A stretch of DNA of 6,798 nt from Giesbergeria sp. Lineage in GTDB: Bacteria > Pseudomonadota > Gammaproteobacteria > Burkholderiales > Burkholderiaceae_C. How positions within the stretch are numbered: position 1 is the stretch's first letter; every line of letters starts with the position of its first letter. The translations under genes were made by a program, and so were the position numbers. Shown one piece after another: positions 1-6,715 of the stretch. The stretch spans positions 1-6,798 of the forward strand of contig JAGNUJ010000081.1 in NCBI GenBank assembly GCA_017987055.1, given 5' to 3'. Under the pieces are notes generated by a model. The model was not told the DNA's origin. It saw only the letters and a list, made by a program, of their open reading frames with translations, and did not search any database.

Positions 1-197
1 ATGAAAAATAAAAACAAGCAATGAACTGGCAAGTACCAACAAGGCAAAAACTGGCCTCCATGCGGGCACTTCTAGACAGGCATTGCGGGGATTTCTGTGG
101 TGCGATGAATTTACTATGATTTACAAAATGTCTGTCAATAGTATGGCGTTTACGCTTGACTTTTACGAACACGATAAGAATAAAACGTGTATGCGCT
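1..197. other. AT-rich non-coding stretch beyond the 3' end of the acyl-CoA ligase gene
   Basis: This stretch is clearly richer in A and T than the genes around it, and no credible gene begins or ends in it. On the minus strand a perfect TTGACA hexamer lies at 138-133, but the best partner hexamers 15-18 bases downstream match TATAAT poorly. An open minus-strand frame runs from an ATG at 61-59 to the window edge with no Shine-Dalgarno sequence. ACTAT (113-117) and ATAGT (138-142) form weak inverted arms around the TTGACA. A 5-bp inverted repeat, ACACG (169-173) with CGTGT (186-190), lies just past the ligase stop but has no clear T-tract. The stretch may hold the promoter of a minus-strand gene beyond the left edge; this is inference only. 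Confidence 0.5.
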
Positions 198-1835
198 TTA
201 AGCCGTTGGTAAAACGTAATCCTTCAGCTGCTCGCGCAAGCGCACCTTGAGCATTTTGCCGGTGGCACCAATCGGAATGGCATCGACAAACACCACGTCA
301 TCGGGGATTTGCCACTTGGCCAGCTTGCCTTCGTAGAACGTCAGCAGCTCTTCGCGCGTGACCTGCGCGCCGGCTTTGAGCGCCACCGCCACGATGGGGC
401 GCTCGTCCCACTTGGGGTGCGCCATACCAATGCAGGCGGCCATCGCCACGGCGGGGTGGCCCATCGCGATGTTTTCAATGTCGATGGAGCTGATCCACTC
501 GCCGCCTGACTTGATCACGTCTTTGGTGCGGTCGGTGATTTGCATAAAACCATCGGCATCAATGGTGGCGACGTCGCCGGTCGGAAACCAGCGCTGGCCG
601 TTCTCGTCGGCCACCAGCGGGCTGGTGCCTTTGTAATAGCTGTCGAGCACCCACGGCCCTTTGACCATCAGGTCGCCGTAGGTTTTGCCATCCCACGGCT
701 GCTCTTTGCCGTCACCGTTGACGATTTTCATGTCCACGCCATACAGAGCGCGGCCTTGGCGTTGCAGCACACGCATTTGCTGGTCTTTGGGCCAGTCCAG
801 CTGCTTTTTCTTGAGCGTGCAGACAGTGCCCAGCGGGCTGACCTCGGTCATGCCCCATGCGTGCAGCACTTCAACGCCGTAGTCGTCTTGGAAGGCATCA
901 ATCATTGCCGGCGGGCAGGCTGCGCCGCCAATCACCGTGCGTTTGAGGCTGGAGAATTGCAGCTTATTTGGCGCAACGTGGCCCAGCAGCATTTGCCAAA
1001 TGGTGGGCACGCCCGCAGCAAAGGTCACTTGCTCGGCTTGCATCAGCTCGTAAATTGATTTGCCATCCATCGCTGGCCCCGGCAGCACCAGCTTGCAGCC
1101 GTTCATCGCCGCCGCATACGGAATGCCCCACGCGTTGACGTGGAACATCGGCACTACCGGCATCACCGCATCGCGCGCCGAAATGCCCATCACGTCCGGC
1201 AGCGACGCCGCGTAAGCGTGCAGCGTGGACGAGCGGTGGCTGTACAGCGCCGCCTTGGGGTCGCCGGTGGTGCCGCTGGTGTAGCACATGCTTGACGCGG
1301 TGTTTTCGTCAAACTGCGGCCAGACATAGCGGTCGGTATAGGTGCCAATCCACGCCTCGTAGCTGACCAAACCGGGCACGCCGCTGTCGGCGGGCAGCTT
1401 GTCGGCATCGCACAGCATCACCCATTTTTTGACGGTGGGGCACTTGGCGTGTACCGCCTGCACCAAGTGCAAAAAGCTGCTGTCAAAGCACAGCACTTGG
1501 TCCTCAGCGTGGTTGACCACCCAAGCGATTTGGTCGGTGTGCAGGCGCGGGTTAATGGTGTGCAGCACCCGGCCCGAGCCGCTGACACCAAAGTACATCT
1601 CCATGTGGCGGTAGCCGTTCCAAGCCAAGGACGCAACACGCTCGCCCAACTGTAATTGCATGGCATCGAGCGCATTGGCCAAGCGCTTGGCGCGGGCGGA
1701 CAAGTCGCGGTAGGTATAGCGGTGGATATCGCCCTCAACCCGGCGCGAAACAATCTCGGCATCGCCGTGGTGGCGCGCAGCGGACTCGATCAGCGATGAA
1801 ATCAGCAGCGGCTGACTCTGCATTAAACCCAGCAT
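198..1835 (-). CDS. Acyl-CoA ligase (AMP-forming), DmdB / medium-to-long-chain fatty acid type
   Basis: A 545-residue adenylate-forming enzyme that should activate a carboxylic acid with ATP and then transfer it to coenzyme A in the cytoplasm. The ANL-superfamily motifs are all present: phosphate-binding loop [10 protein letters not shown] at 185-194, GMTE at 328-331, the ribose-binding aspartate D421 in TGD, the hinge-region R436 in TDRTKD, and the C-terminal catalytic lysine K527 in TGK. The length is normal for the family, and N and C domains are intact. The ATG at 1835 was chosen because AAAGGAG lies 5 bases upstream and the N-terminus (MLGLMQ) is the familiar one. The frame stays open 232 codons further upstream, but that part runs through selO on the other strand and is not coding. 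Proteins with this N-terminus are often annotated as 3-(methylthio)propionyl-CoA ligase (DmdB) or fatty-acyl-CoA ligase. The substrate cannot be fixed from sequence. Confidence 0.95.
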   Translation of the reverse strand: MLGLMQSQPLLISSLIESAARHHGDAEIVSRRVEGDIHRYTYRDLSARAKRLANALDAMQLQLGERVASLAWNGYRHMEMYFGVSGSGRVLHTINPRLHTDQIAWVVNHAEDQVLCFDSSFLHLVQAVHAKCPTVKKWVMLCDADKLPADSGVPGLVSYEAWIGTYTDRYVWPQFDENTASSMCYTSGTTGDPKAALYSHRSSTLHAYAASLPDVMGISARDAVMPVVPMFHVNAWGIPYAAAMNGCKLVLPGPAMDGKSIYELMQAEQVTFAAGVPTIWQMLLGHVAPNKLQFSSLKRTVIGGAACPPAMIDAFQDDYGVEVLHAWGMTEVSPLGTVCTLKKKQLDWPKDQQMRVLQRQGRALYGVDMKIVNGDGKEQPWDGKTYGDLMVKGPWVLDSYYKGTSPLVADENGQRWFPTGDVATIDADGFMQITDRTKDVIKSGGEWISSIDIENIAMGHPAVAMAACIGMAHPKWDERPIVAVALKAGAQVTREELLTFYEGKLAKWQIPDDVVFVDAIPIGATGKMLKVRLREQLKDYVLPTA

Positions 1836-1989
1836 AGGAACTCCTTTATTGGTTTTATCAATAACGTCGGTAGCACACCCTCCATTGTGTAGCGCTATCG
1901 GCACAGCCAAAGCCAAGTCAGGCCTCAACACGGCACCAGCATGGCCCTGCAGGCACTGGGTGATGCGCTCTCGCGGGACAATCCGCGCC
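1836..1989. other. Divergent intergenic region between the acyl-CoA ligase and selO
   Basis: These 154 bases separate two divergent genes and must hold both promoters unless these lie inside a gene. I see no convincing -35/-10 pair for either direction. There is an 8-base perfect palindrome, TAGCGCTA, at 1890-1897, which could be a regulator half-site or chance. Next to the selO start is a small inverted repeat, CGCGG (1972-1976) with CCGCG (1983-1987) and a 6-base loop. The selO start has no recognisable Shine-Dalgarno sequence. Confidence 0.5.
1841..1847 (-). promoter_or_regulatory. Ribosome binding site of the acyl-CoA ligase
   Basis: Read on the minus strand this is AAAGGAG, five bases before the ATG at 1835. 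It is the strongest Shine-Dalgarno sequence in the window, and it fixes the ligase start against the much longer open frame upstream. Confidence 0.85.
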
Positions 1990-3471
1990 ATGAATCTGCA
2001 CGCCCTTGACGCTACGGCCACCGACTCCAGCTTAGCTTGGAACAACACTTTTGCGGCGCTTGGCCCAGCGTTTTTTACCCGTCTGGCACCCACACCGCTG
2101 CGCACGCCGCACTGGGTGGGGCGCAACGAAGCGCTGGCGCAAGCGCTAGGCTTGGACGCCGACTGGTTTGCGTCCGACGCCGCACTGCAAGTCTTCACTG
2201 GCAACCGGCCGCTGGCAGGCACCGCGCCACTGGCCAGCGTGTACAGCGGCCACCAATTTGGCGTCTGGGCGGGACAGTTGGGCGACGGGCGGGCGATTCT
2301 TCTGGGCGAAACCGCCGCCGGCATCGAAGTGCAGCTCAAAGGCAGCGGCCCCACGCCGTACTCGCGCATGGGCGATGGCCGGGCGGTGCTGCGCTCGAGC
2401 ATCCGCGAGTTTTTGTGCAGCGAAGCCATGCATGCGCTGGGCATTGCCACCACGCGCGCGCTGTGCGTCACCGGCTCGCCCGACCCGGTGCGGCGCGAAA
2501 GCATCGAAACCGCCGCCGTCGTCACCCGCACCGCGCCCAGCTTTATCCGCTTTGGCCACTTTGAGCATTTCGCCTCGCGCCAGCAGTGGGACGCGCTGCG
2601 CCAGCTGGCCGACTACGTCATAGACAAGCATTACCCCGAGTGCCGGGGCAGCACAGAATTTCCGGGTAACGCCTACGCCGCCCTGCTGCAAGCCGTCAGC
2701 GAGCGCACCGCCAAAACCGCCGCGCAATGGCAGTCGGTCGGCTTTTGCCACGGCGTGCTCAACACCGACAACATGAGCATCTTGGGGCTGACCATCGACT
2801 ACGGGCCGTTTCAGTTTCTCGATGATTTCGTGCCCGACCACGTCTGCAACCACAGCGACACGCAGGGGCGCTACGCCTTTCACCACCAGCCCAACATCGT
2901 TTACTGGAATTTGCTGCGCCTGGGCCAAGCGCTGCAGCCACTGATTGGCGAACCGGCGCTAGCGATGGCAGCGCTGGACAGCTACCGCACGCGCTTTCCG
3001 GCCGAATTCATGGCGCTGATGCGCGCCAAGCTGGGGCTGCCTAGCCCCCAGCCGGGCGAGGCCGACGTGATGGACAACGCGCTGCACCTGCTGGCCGCGC
3101 AAAGCGTGGACTACACCATCTTCTGGCGCCGCCTGTCGCACGCCGTGGCGCAAAACGACTTTGGGCCGGTGCGCGCACTGTTCGCCCACCGCGCGCCGAT
3201 AGACGCTTGGCTGCTATCTTATCAAGAGCTACTAGCGCACGTATCTAAAGGGCTAGAGGCCGATTTGATGCTAAAAACCAACCCCAAATTCATCTTGCGC
3301 AACCATTTGGGCGAACAAGCGATTCGCGCCGCGCAGCAAGGCGACCTGTCCGAACTGCAGACCTTGCAAACCCTGTTGGCACGCCCATTTGACGAACACC
3401 CGGGCTTTGATTCCTACGCCGACCATCCGCCCGCTTGGGCATCCTCTATTTCTATCAGTTGCTCCTCATGA
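1990..3471 (+). CDS. selO: Protein adenylyltransferase SelO (YdiU/UPF0061 family)
   Basis: A 493-residue pseudokinase-fold enzyme that transfers AMP from ATP to Ser, Thr or Tyr of target proteins; E. coli SelO is known to modify redox and metabolic proteins such as a glutaredoxin. Visible hallmarks are [17 protein letters not shown] (85-101), [17 protein letters not shown] (115-131), NTDNMS (258-263) and DYGPF (270-274). K117, E140, D260, N261 and D270 match the nucleotide- and metal-binding residues known in Pseudomonas SelO. The protein ends in CSS, with C491 where eukaryotic SelO has selenocysteine; C286 sits where E. coli has its disulfide partner. The ATG at 1990 gives the usual N-terminus; in-frame ATGs at 1849 and 1963 would add non-family sequence. 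The stop overlaps the msrB start (ATGA). Codons 408-430 look like a repeat-derived patch, described separately. Confidence 0.96.
   Translation: MNLHALDATATDSSLAWNNTFAALGPAFFTRLAPTPLRTPHWVGRNEALAQALGLDADWFASDAALQVFTGNRPLAGTAPLASVYSGHQFGVWAGQLGDGRAILLGETAAGIEVQLKGSGPTPYSRMGDGRAVLRSSIREFLCSEAMHALGIATTRALCVTGSPDPVRRESIETAAVVTRTAPSFIRFGHFEHFASRQQWDALRQLADYVIDKHYPECRGSTEFPGNAYAALLQAVSERTAKTAAQWQSVGFCHGVLNTDNMSILGLTIDYGPFQFLDDFVPDHVCNHSDTQGRYAFHHQPNIVYWNLLRLGQALQPLIGEPALAMAALDSYRTRFPAEFMALMRAKLGLPSPQPGEADVMDNALHLLAAQSVDYTIFWRRLSHAVAQNDFGPVRALFAHRAPIDAWLLSYQELLAHVSKGLEADLMLKTNPKFILRNHLGEQAIRAAQQGDLSELQTLQTLLARPFDEHPGFDSYADHPPAWASSISISCSS
3211..3280 (+). repeat. Repeat-like patch inside selO, resembling a Comamonadaceae dispersed element
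   Basis: This 70-base patch differs from its surroundings. 31 of its 70 bases are G or C, while the flanks are clearly richer. Codons 408-430 contain five CTA leucine codons (409, 414, 415, 422, 428), whereas the rest of selO uses CTG and I noticed only two other CTA codons. It holds an imperfect inverted repeat: CTAGCGC (3232-3238) with GGGCTAG (3250-3256), 6 of 7 positions complementary, loop 11. The order of short words (GAGCTACTAGCGC, then GGGCTAGAGGCC, then GATTTGATGC) is like a short element I remember being scattered through Acidovorax, Rhodoferax and Polaromonas intergenic regions. The frame stays open through it. No second copy is present in this window, so its repeat status rests on memory. 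Confidence 0.55.
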
Positions 3472-3881
3472 CCTACCCCATTGAAAAAACCGAAGGCGAA
3501 TGGCAAGCCGTGCTGCAAGCAAAGGGCGCTGAAGCCGTCGCCCTGCAAGTCACCCGCCATGCCGCCACCGAGCGCCCCTTCACCGGCAAATACAACGACC
3601 ACTGGGCCGACGGCAGCTACCACTGCATCTGCTGCGGCGAAAAATTGTTTGAATCGGCCACCAAATTCGATGCCGGTTGCGGCTGGCCCAGCTTTTCGCA
3701 GGCGGCTAGCGGCGAGGCGATTGCCGAGAAAGTCGATCACGCCCACGGCATGCGCCGCACCGAAACCGTCTGCGCTAACTGCGGCGCGCATTTGGGCCAT
3801 GTCTTTCCCGACGGCCCCACGCCCACCGGCCTGCGCTACTGCATGAACTCGGCCGCGCTGGACTTCACGCCGGGTGAATAA
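3468..3881 (+). CDS. msrB: Peptide-methionine (R)-S-oxide reductase MsrB
   Basis: A 137-residue cytoplasmic enzyme that reduces the R form of methionine sulfoxide in proteins, normally recharged by thioredoxin. The two zinc-binding CxxC pairs are C53/C56 and C102/C105, and the catalytic cysteine is C125 in RYCMNSAAL. All five sit exactly seven residues after the E. coli MsrB equivalents (46, 49, 95, 98, 118). C71 in the GCGWPSF motif lies where a resolving cysteine is found in other MsrB proteins, so a C125-C71 disulfide cycle is likely. There is no signal peptide. Its ATG overlaps the selO stop as ATGA and has no Shine-Dalgarno sequence, so translation probably depends on ribosomes finishing selO. 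The 137-residue length is normal. Confidence 0.97.
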   Translation: MTYPIEKTEGEWQAVLQAKGAEAVALQVTRHAATERPFTGKYNDHWADGSYHCICCGEKLFESATKFDAGCGWPSFSQAASGEAIAEKVDHAHGMRRTETVCANCGAHLGHVFPDGPTPTGLRYCMNSAALDFTPGE

Positions 3882-3901
3882 AAAACCCATAAGCACTTGG
3901 C

Positions 3902-3907
3902 CATAAT
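3902..3907 (+). promoter_or_regulatory. Possible -10 element placing transcription start at the ispZ ATG
   Basis: CATAAT matches TATAAT at five of six positions and ends six bases before the ispZ ATG at 3914. If used, transcription would begin at or very near the start codon and give a leaderless message. This would fit the absence of any Shine-Dalgarno sequence before ispZ. No good -35 hexamer lies at the expected distance, so this is weak. Confidence 0.25.
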
Positions 3908-3913
3908 CGCCCG

Positions 3914-4576
3914 ATGAAAATTTTGTTTGATTTTTTGCCGATAGCGCTGTTCTTCGGCATGTTCAAGTACGCCGACGGCCACAAGGAATGGGCGGCCAGC
4001 ACGGCCACCGAGTGGCTGGGCTTTATGGTCGCTGGCGGCGTGGTCGGCAGCGCCGAAGCGCCGGTGCTGCTGGCCACGGTGGTGGTCATCGTCGCCACGC
4101 TGGCGCAAATTCTCTGGATCAAAGCCAAGGGCCGCAAGGTGGACACCATGCTGTGGGTCAGCTTGGCGCTGGTGACGGTGCTGGGCAGCGCCACCATTTA
4201 CTTTCACAGCGAAAACTTCATCAAGTGGAAGCCGACGGTGCTGTATTGGGTGATGGGCGGCGCGTTGATCGCTGGGCAGCTGTTTTTCCGCACCAACCTG
4301 ATCAAGCGCCTGATGGGCGCGCAAATGGAACTGCCCGACACCGTCTGGCGCAACCTGAACTGGGCTTGGGCCGGCTTTTTTGCCGTGATGGGCGTGATCA
4401 ACCTGTGGGTGGCCTATAACTTTGACACCAACACCTGGGTCAACTTCAAACTGTTTGGCGGCATGGGACTGATGTTTGCTTTTGTGATTGCGCAGGCGCT
4501 GTTTCTCGGCCGCTACGTCAAAGAAACTGAATCGGCCACCGCTGCTGGCGCCAACCCTAAGGACACCTCTGCATGA
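3914..4576 (+). CDS. yciB: Septation protein A family inner-membrane protein (IspZ/YciB)
   Basis: A 220-residue inner-membrane protein of the IspZ/YciB family, linked by earlier work to septation in Shigella and to envelope synthesis and elongation-complex contacts in E. coli. Its biochemical activity is not established. About six membrane segments can be read, near residues 3-19, 50-69, 78-96, 109-125, 150-168 and 179-198. Family features include the N-terminus MKILFDFLPI, FHSENFIKWKP (97-107) and RTNLIKRLMG (126-135). It is longer than the roughly 180 residues of E. coli YciB, mainly because of an extra loop at about 21-49 (DGHKEW to VVGSAEAP) between the first two segments, plus a polar tail. 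It begins 32 bases after msrB and overlaps bolA by four bases. The start lacks a Shine-Dalgarno sequence but gives the family N-terminus. Confidence 0.93.
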   Translation: MKILFDFLPIALFFGMFKYADGHKEWAASTATEWLGFMVAGGVVGSAEAPVLLATVVVIVATLAQILWIKAKGRKVDTMLWVSLALVTVLGSATIYFHSENFIKWKPTVLYWVMGGALIAGQLFFRTNLIKRLMGAQMELPDTVWRNLNWAWAGFFAVMGVINLWVAYNFDTNTWVNFKLFGGMGLMFAFVIAQALFLGRYVKETESATAAGANPKDTSA

Positions 4577-4869
4577 CGACACCCGACACCACAGACACGG
4601 CCAGCGGCTTTGCCATCACCGCCCCGGCGATGGAGCACGCCCTGCGTGCAGCGCTGGCACCAACCACGCTGCAAGTGCTGGACGAAAGCTACCAGCATGC
4701 CGGTCACGCGGGTGCCAACGGCACAGGGTTTGGCACCCACTTTCGGGTGCGCATTGCAGCGCCCTCGTTTACCGGTTTGGGCCGCGTGCGCCAGCACCGC
4801 CTTGTGTATGATGCGCTGCAAGAATTTATAGACCACGGTGCCCATGCGCTGGCGATAGAAATTCTCTGA
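4573..4869 (+). CDS. bolA: BolA family protein
   Basis: A 98-residue BolA-fold protein. Members bind monothiol glutaredoxins, sharing a 2Fe-2S cluster, and in enterobacteria BolA also acts as a stress-linked regulator of shape and transcription. The family pattern is clear: LDESYQHAGHAG at 36-47, a GLGRVRQHRLVYDAL block at 68-82 and the terminal HALAIEI at 91-97. H75 and H91 are candidate cluster-ligand or partner-contact positions. The first 17 residues or so are a polar, probably disordered lead-in. The ATG overlaps the ispZ stop as ATGA, and TAAGGA (4558-4563) lies nine bases upstream inside ispZ, so it can be translated by coupling and by its own ribosome binding site. Which BolA subgroup it belongs to is uncertain. 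Confidence 0.92.
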   Translation: MTTPDTTDTASGFAITAPAMEHALRAALAPTTLQVLDESYQHAGHAGANGTGFGTHFRVRIAAPSFTGLGRVRQHRLVYDALQEFIDHGAHALAIEIL

Positions 4870-4964
4870 ATTTTCTGCTGAAAACCCCTTCAAAAGCACT
4901 CTCGCTTCGCCGGTTAACCACCGGTAAAAATCCCTTTTTATCCCTCTCTTATTTTGGATTTCCA
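4870..4964 (+). promoter_or_regulatory. Leader region of the parvulin gene with three small inverted repeats
   Basis: This 95-base gap contains three stem-forming elements in a row: TTTTC/GAAAA around TGCT near 4871-4884, CCGGT (4910-4914) with ACCGG (4920-4924) around TAACC, and TAAAAA (4925-4930) with TTTTTA (4935-4940) around TCCC. The last two abut. A pyrimidine-rich stretch follows up to the ppiC-like start, whose only ribosome-binding signal is a weak GGA at 4956-4958. The region probably carries a promoter or attenuating structure for the parvulin gene, but I cannot point to a convincing -35/-10 pair. The middle hairpin is not followed by a direct T-run, so it is not a clear terminator. 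Confidence 0.35.
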
Positions 4965-5750
4965 ATGAAGAAACAGCTTCTGTCCGGCCTTGTGGCCGCT
5001 GCCTTGCTCGGCGCTGCCGCCTTGCCTGCACTGGCCCAAAACGTGGCTATCGTGAACGGTAAACCCATCCCCAAAGAGCGCGTTGAGGTGCTCAAAGACC
5101 AAGTACAGCGCTCAGGCCGCGAAGTTAACGCCGAGATGGAAGGCCAAATCAAAGAAGAAGTCATCGCCCGCGAAATCTTCATGCAAGAAGCGCAAAAGCG
5201 TGGCCTCGAAGCCTCGGCTGACTACAAAGCCCAAATGGAACTGGCCCGCCAGACCATTTTGATCCGCGAGCTGTTCAACGACTACCAGACCAAAAACCCA
5301 GTCACCGATGCTGAAATCAAAGCGGAATACGACAAGTTCGTCGCCGCCAACAGCGGTAAAGAGTACAAAGCCAGCCACATCTTGGTCGAGAAGGAAGACG
5401 AGGCCAAGGCCATCATCGCTTCGATCAAGAAGGGGGCTAAGTTTGCTGACATCGCCAAAAAGCAATCCAAAGACCCAGGCTCTGGTGCCAACGGTGGTGA
5501 CCTCGATTGGGCCAACCCCAGCAGCTACGTCTCTGAATTTACCGAAGCGCTGATCAAGCTGAGCAAAGGCCAAATGACGCAAACCCCGGTCAAGTCGCAA
5601 TTTGGCTGGCACATCATTCGCTTGGACGACACGCGCAACGCGCAACTGCCGAAGCTGGATGAAGTCAAGCCACAAGTGGCGCAGCAACTGCAGCAGCAAA
5701 AACTGGCCAAGTTCCAAGAAGACCTGCGCGCCAAGGCCAAGGTGGAGTAA
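4965..5750 (+). CDS. Periplasmic parvulin-type peptidyl-prolyl cis-trans isomerase (PpiC/SurA-like)
   Basis: A 261-residue exported folding helper that should speed cis-trans turnover at prolyl bonds in envelope proteins. Residues 1-24 form a classic signal peptide: KK, a hydrophobic core, then ALA before Q25, with no lipobox cysteine, so the mature protein is probably soluble in the periplasm. Residues 25-130 form a helical, charged chaperone-like part. The parvulin domain spans about 134-222 with KASHIL (135-140, H138), GGDLDW (177-182) and QFGWHII (212-218, H216), the expected paired histidines. A basic, glutamine-rich helical tail closes the protein. It follows bolA by 95 bases and is ended by a strong terminator, so it is the last gene of the train. 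It differs from SurA in having one rotamase domain. The symbol is left blank because PpiC, PrsA and Cbf2-type names are used interchangeably for such proteins. Confidence 0.94.
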   Translation: MKKQLLSGLVAAALLGAAALPALAQNVAIVNGKPIPKERVEVLKDQVQRSGREVNAEMEGQIKEEVIAREIFMQEAQKRGLEASADYKAQMELARQTILIRELFNDYQTKNPVTDAEIKAEYDKFVAANSGKEYKASHILVEKEDEAKAIIASIKKGAKFADIAKKQSKDPGSGANGGDLDWANPSSYVSEFTEALIKLSKGQMTQTPVKSQFGWHIIRLDDTRNAQLPKLDEVKPQVAQQLQQQKLAKFQEDLRAKAKVE

Positions 5751-5785
5751 ACCGTAGCCTGAAGCCTTCGCGGACTTCAAACGAC

Positions 5786-5811
5786 AACGCGGCTTTAAGG
5801 CCGCGTTTTTT
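5786..5811 (+). terminator. Intrinsic terminator after the parvulin gene
   Basis: A perfect 8-bp GC-rich stem, AACGCGGC (5786-5793) with GCCGCGTT (5800-5807), closes a 6-base loop and runs into TTTTTT (5806-5811). It lies 35 bases after the parvulin stop. Read on the minus strand, towards which the DUF1624 gene ends at 5824, the stem is not followed by a T-run, so it mainly serves the plus strand. Confidence 0.9.
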
Positions 5812-5823
5812 ATGGCGTGTGGC

Positions 5824-6573
5824 CTAGCGCATCCAGCCGACGGCCATCAATGCGCCCAGCAGCACCGGCTGGTGCAGCAGGTAGTAGCTCAAACTCCAGC
5901 GCCCCAAGACGGCCAGTGGTTGCAGCAGGCTAGGCACGGCACCTTGTAGCCACTGCGGTCGGCGAATCAGCAGCCATTGCCCGGCCGCCAAACCCCACCA
6001 CAGCACGCCCAGCCACGGCAGCACCGGCACGTAGTCTTCGGTGAAGGGTTTGCGCGACACCAACCCCAACCAATTGAGCCAGCGGGCGTTGAAATAAACC
6101 GCCCACTGCGCCAGCGGTCCAGACAAAGCCCACTGCGCCGCCCAAGGCAGCAACAACGCCACGCCACCGGCCAGCCACAACCAGCGCCCCCAACCCGCCG
6201 TGCAGCGCGCCAGCAGCAGCATTACCGCCATGCCGTGCAACACGCCAAAGTAAATAAAACTGTGTGGAAACATCCACCACGAGCCGATACTGACCAACAG
6301 CGCGCCACCGGCAATCTGCGCCCAGCGCCGGCCAAAACGCGTCCAGCCTTGGCCTTGCTGCAAGGCCACTGCTTGCCCCAAGCCAGCGCAGAACAAAAAC
6401 AAGCTGACGATGGCGGTGCGCTGCTGCGTCCAAAACGGGTCAGCGCGAAAGTCTTGCGGCCAATAGCCCAGATAGCTCAGGTCAAAACAAAAATGAAACA
6501 GCGCCATCCACACCATCGCCAGCCCGCGCAGGGCGTCGAGCCGGTCAAAACGCAGACGTGAAGGTGTATTCAC
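5824..6573 (-). CDS. DUF1624 / heparan-alpha-glucosaminide N-acetyltransferase-like membrane protein
   Basis: A 249-residue integral membrane protein if the GTG at 6573 is the start. About seven membrane segments can be read. Family marks are RFDRLDALRGLAM near the N-terminus (7-19), HFCFD (27-31), FGVLHGMAV (109-117) and a final LSYYLLHQPVLL (228-239). It resembles the short bacterial COG3503/DUF1624 proteins related to the catalytic domain of lysosomal HGSNAT, which moves acetyl groups across a membrane. The bacterial substrate is unknown, though cell-wall or glycan sugars are a fair guess. The open frame reaches an ATG at 6660, but that lies inside a tRNA gene. The GTG is the first plausible start after the tRNA; it has no Shine-Dalgarno sequence, and the next in-frame ATG falls inside the first membrane segment. 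The gene lies 34 bases after the tRNA CCA end. Confidence 0.85.
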   Translation of the reverse strand: MNTPSRLRFDRLDALRGLAMVWMALFHFCFDLSYLGYWPQDFRADPFWTQQRTAIVSLFLFCAGLGQAVALQQGQGWTRFGRRWAQIAGGALLVSIGSWWMFPHSFIYFGVLHGMAVMLLLARCTAGWGRWLWLAGGVALLLPWAAQWALSGPLAQWAVYFNARWLNWLGLVSRKPFTEDYVPVLPWLGVLWWGLAAGQWLLIRRPQWLQGAVPSLLQPLAVLGRWSLSYYLLHQPVLLGALMAVGWMR

Positions 6574-6607
6574 TGGCGCGGGCAGCGTAAAAATTGAGGG
6601 GGGTGTT

Positions 6608-6682
6608 TGGTGGGTCGTAGTGGGATCGAACCACTGGCTTCCACCGTGTGAAGGTGGCACTCTACCGCTGAGTTAACGACCC
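6608..6682 (-). tRNA. tRNA-Val(CAC), with a tRNA-Lys-like acceptor stem
   Basis: A complete cloverleaf with encoded CCA (6610-6608) and discriminator A. The acceptor stem GGGTCGT/ACGACCC, the D stem ACTC/GAGT, the anticodon stem CCACC/GGTGG and the T stem AGTGG/CCACT are all perfectly paired. The T loop is TTCGATC. The anticodon loop TTCACAC gives anticodon CAC, which reads GUG valine codons. The acceptor stem and the following TA equal those of E. coli tRNA-Lys as I recall it, and differ from the other tRNA-Val(CAC) next door. Confidence 0.95.
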
Positions 6683-6691
6683 AAGATCGGC

Positions 6692-6706
6692 GTACAGCTT
6701 GTGTAC
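6692..6706 (-). other. Small hairpin in the spacer between the two tRNAs
   Basis: GTACA (6692-6696) and TGTAC (6702-6706) can pair around a 5-base loop within the 33-base spacer. It has no T-run. It may mark the processing spacer of a shared tRNA precursor, or be chance. Confidence 0.3.
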
Positions 6707-6715
6707 TCTCGAAAA

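Noticed and set aside
1..61. An open minus-strand frame of 20 codons from an ATG at 61 to the window edge
   Set aside because: It has no Shine-Dalgarno sequence, a cysteine/phenylalanine-rich translation with no family signal, and is too short to support.
156..184. TTGACT at 156-161 as a plus-strand promoter
   Set aside because: The hexamer at 17-base spacing is AATAAA, a poor -10, and it would drive only antisense RNA into the ligase gene.
1836..2531. A 232-codon upstream extension of the acyl-CoA ligase frame on the minus strand
   Set aside because: It runs antisense through conserved selO coding sequence, has no family resemblance, and a strong ribosome binding site marks the ATG at 1835.
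2146..2928. A long minus-strand open frame of 260 codons inside selO
   Set aside because: It is a GC-driven shadow opposite conserved SelO motifs and shows no recognisable protein family.
3836..4582. A 248-codon minus-strand frame opposite ispZ
   Set aside because: It is antisense to a clear membrane protein, and its histidine/glutamine-rich translation is typical of a shadow frame.
5112..5780. A 222-codon minus-strand frame opposite the parvulin gene
   Set aside because: It is a shadow frame: its translation is antisense to signal-peptide and rotamase coding DNA, and it begins within the terminator region.
5977..6561. A 194-codon plus-strand frame opposite the DUF1624 gene
   Set aside because: Its Gln/Pro/Arg-rich translation has no family features, and the minus strand has clear membrane segments and conserved motifs.
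6574..6660. ATG at 6660 as the start of the DUF1624 protein
   Set aside because: The ATG lies within the tRNA-Val gene (6608-6682), and the added 29 residues are tRNA-derived.
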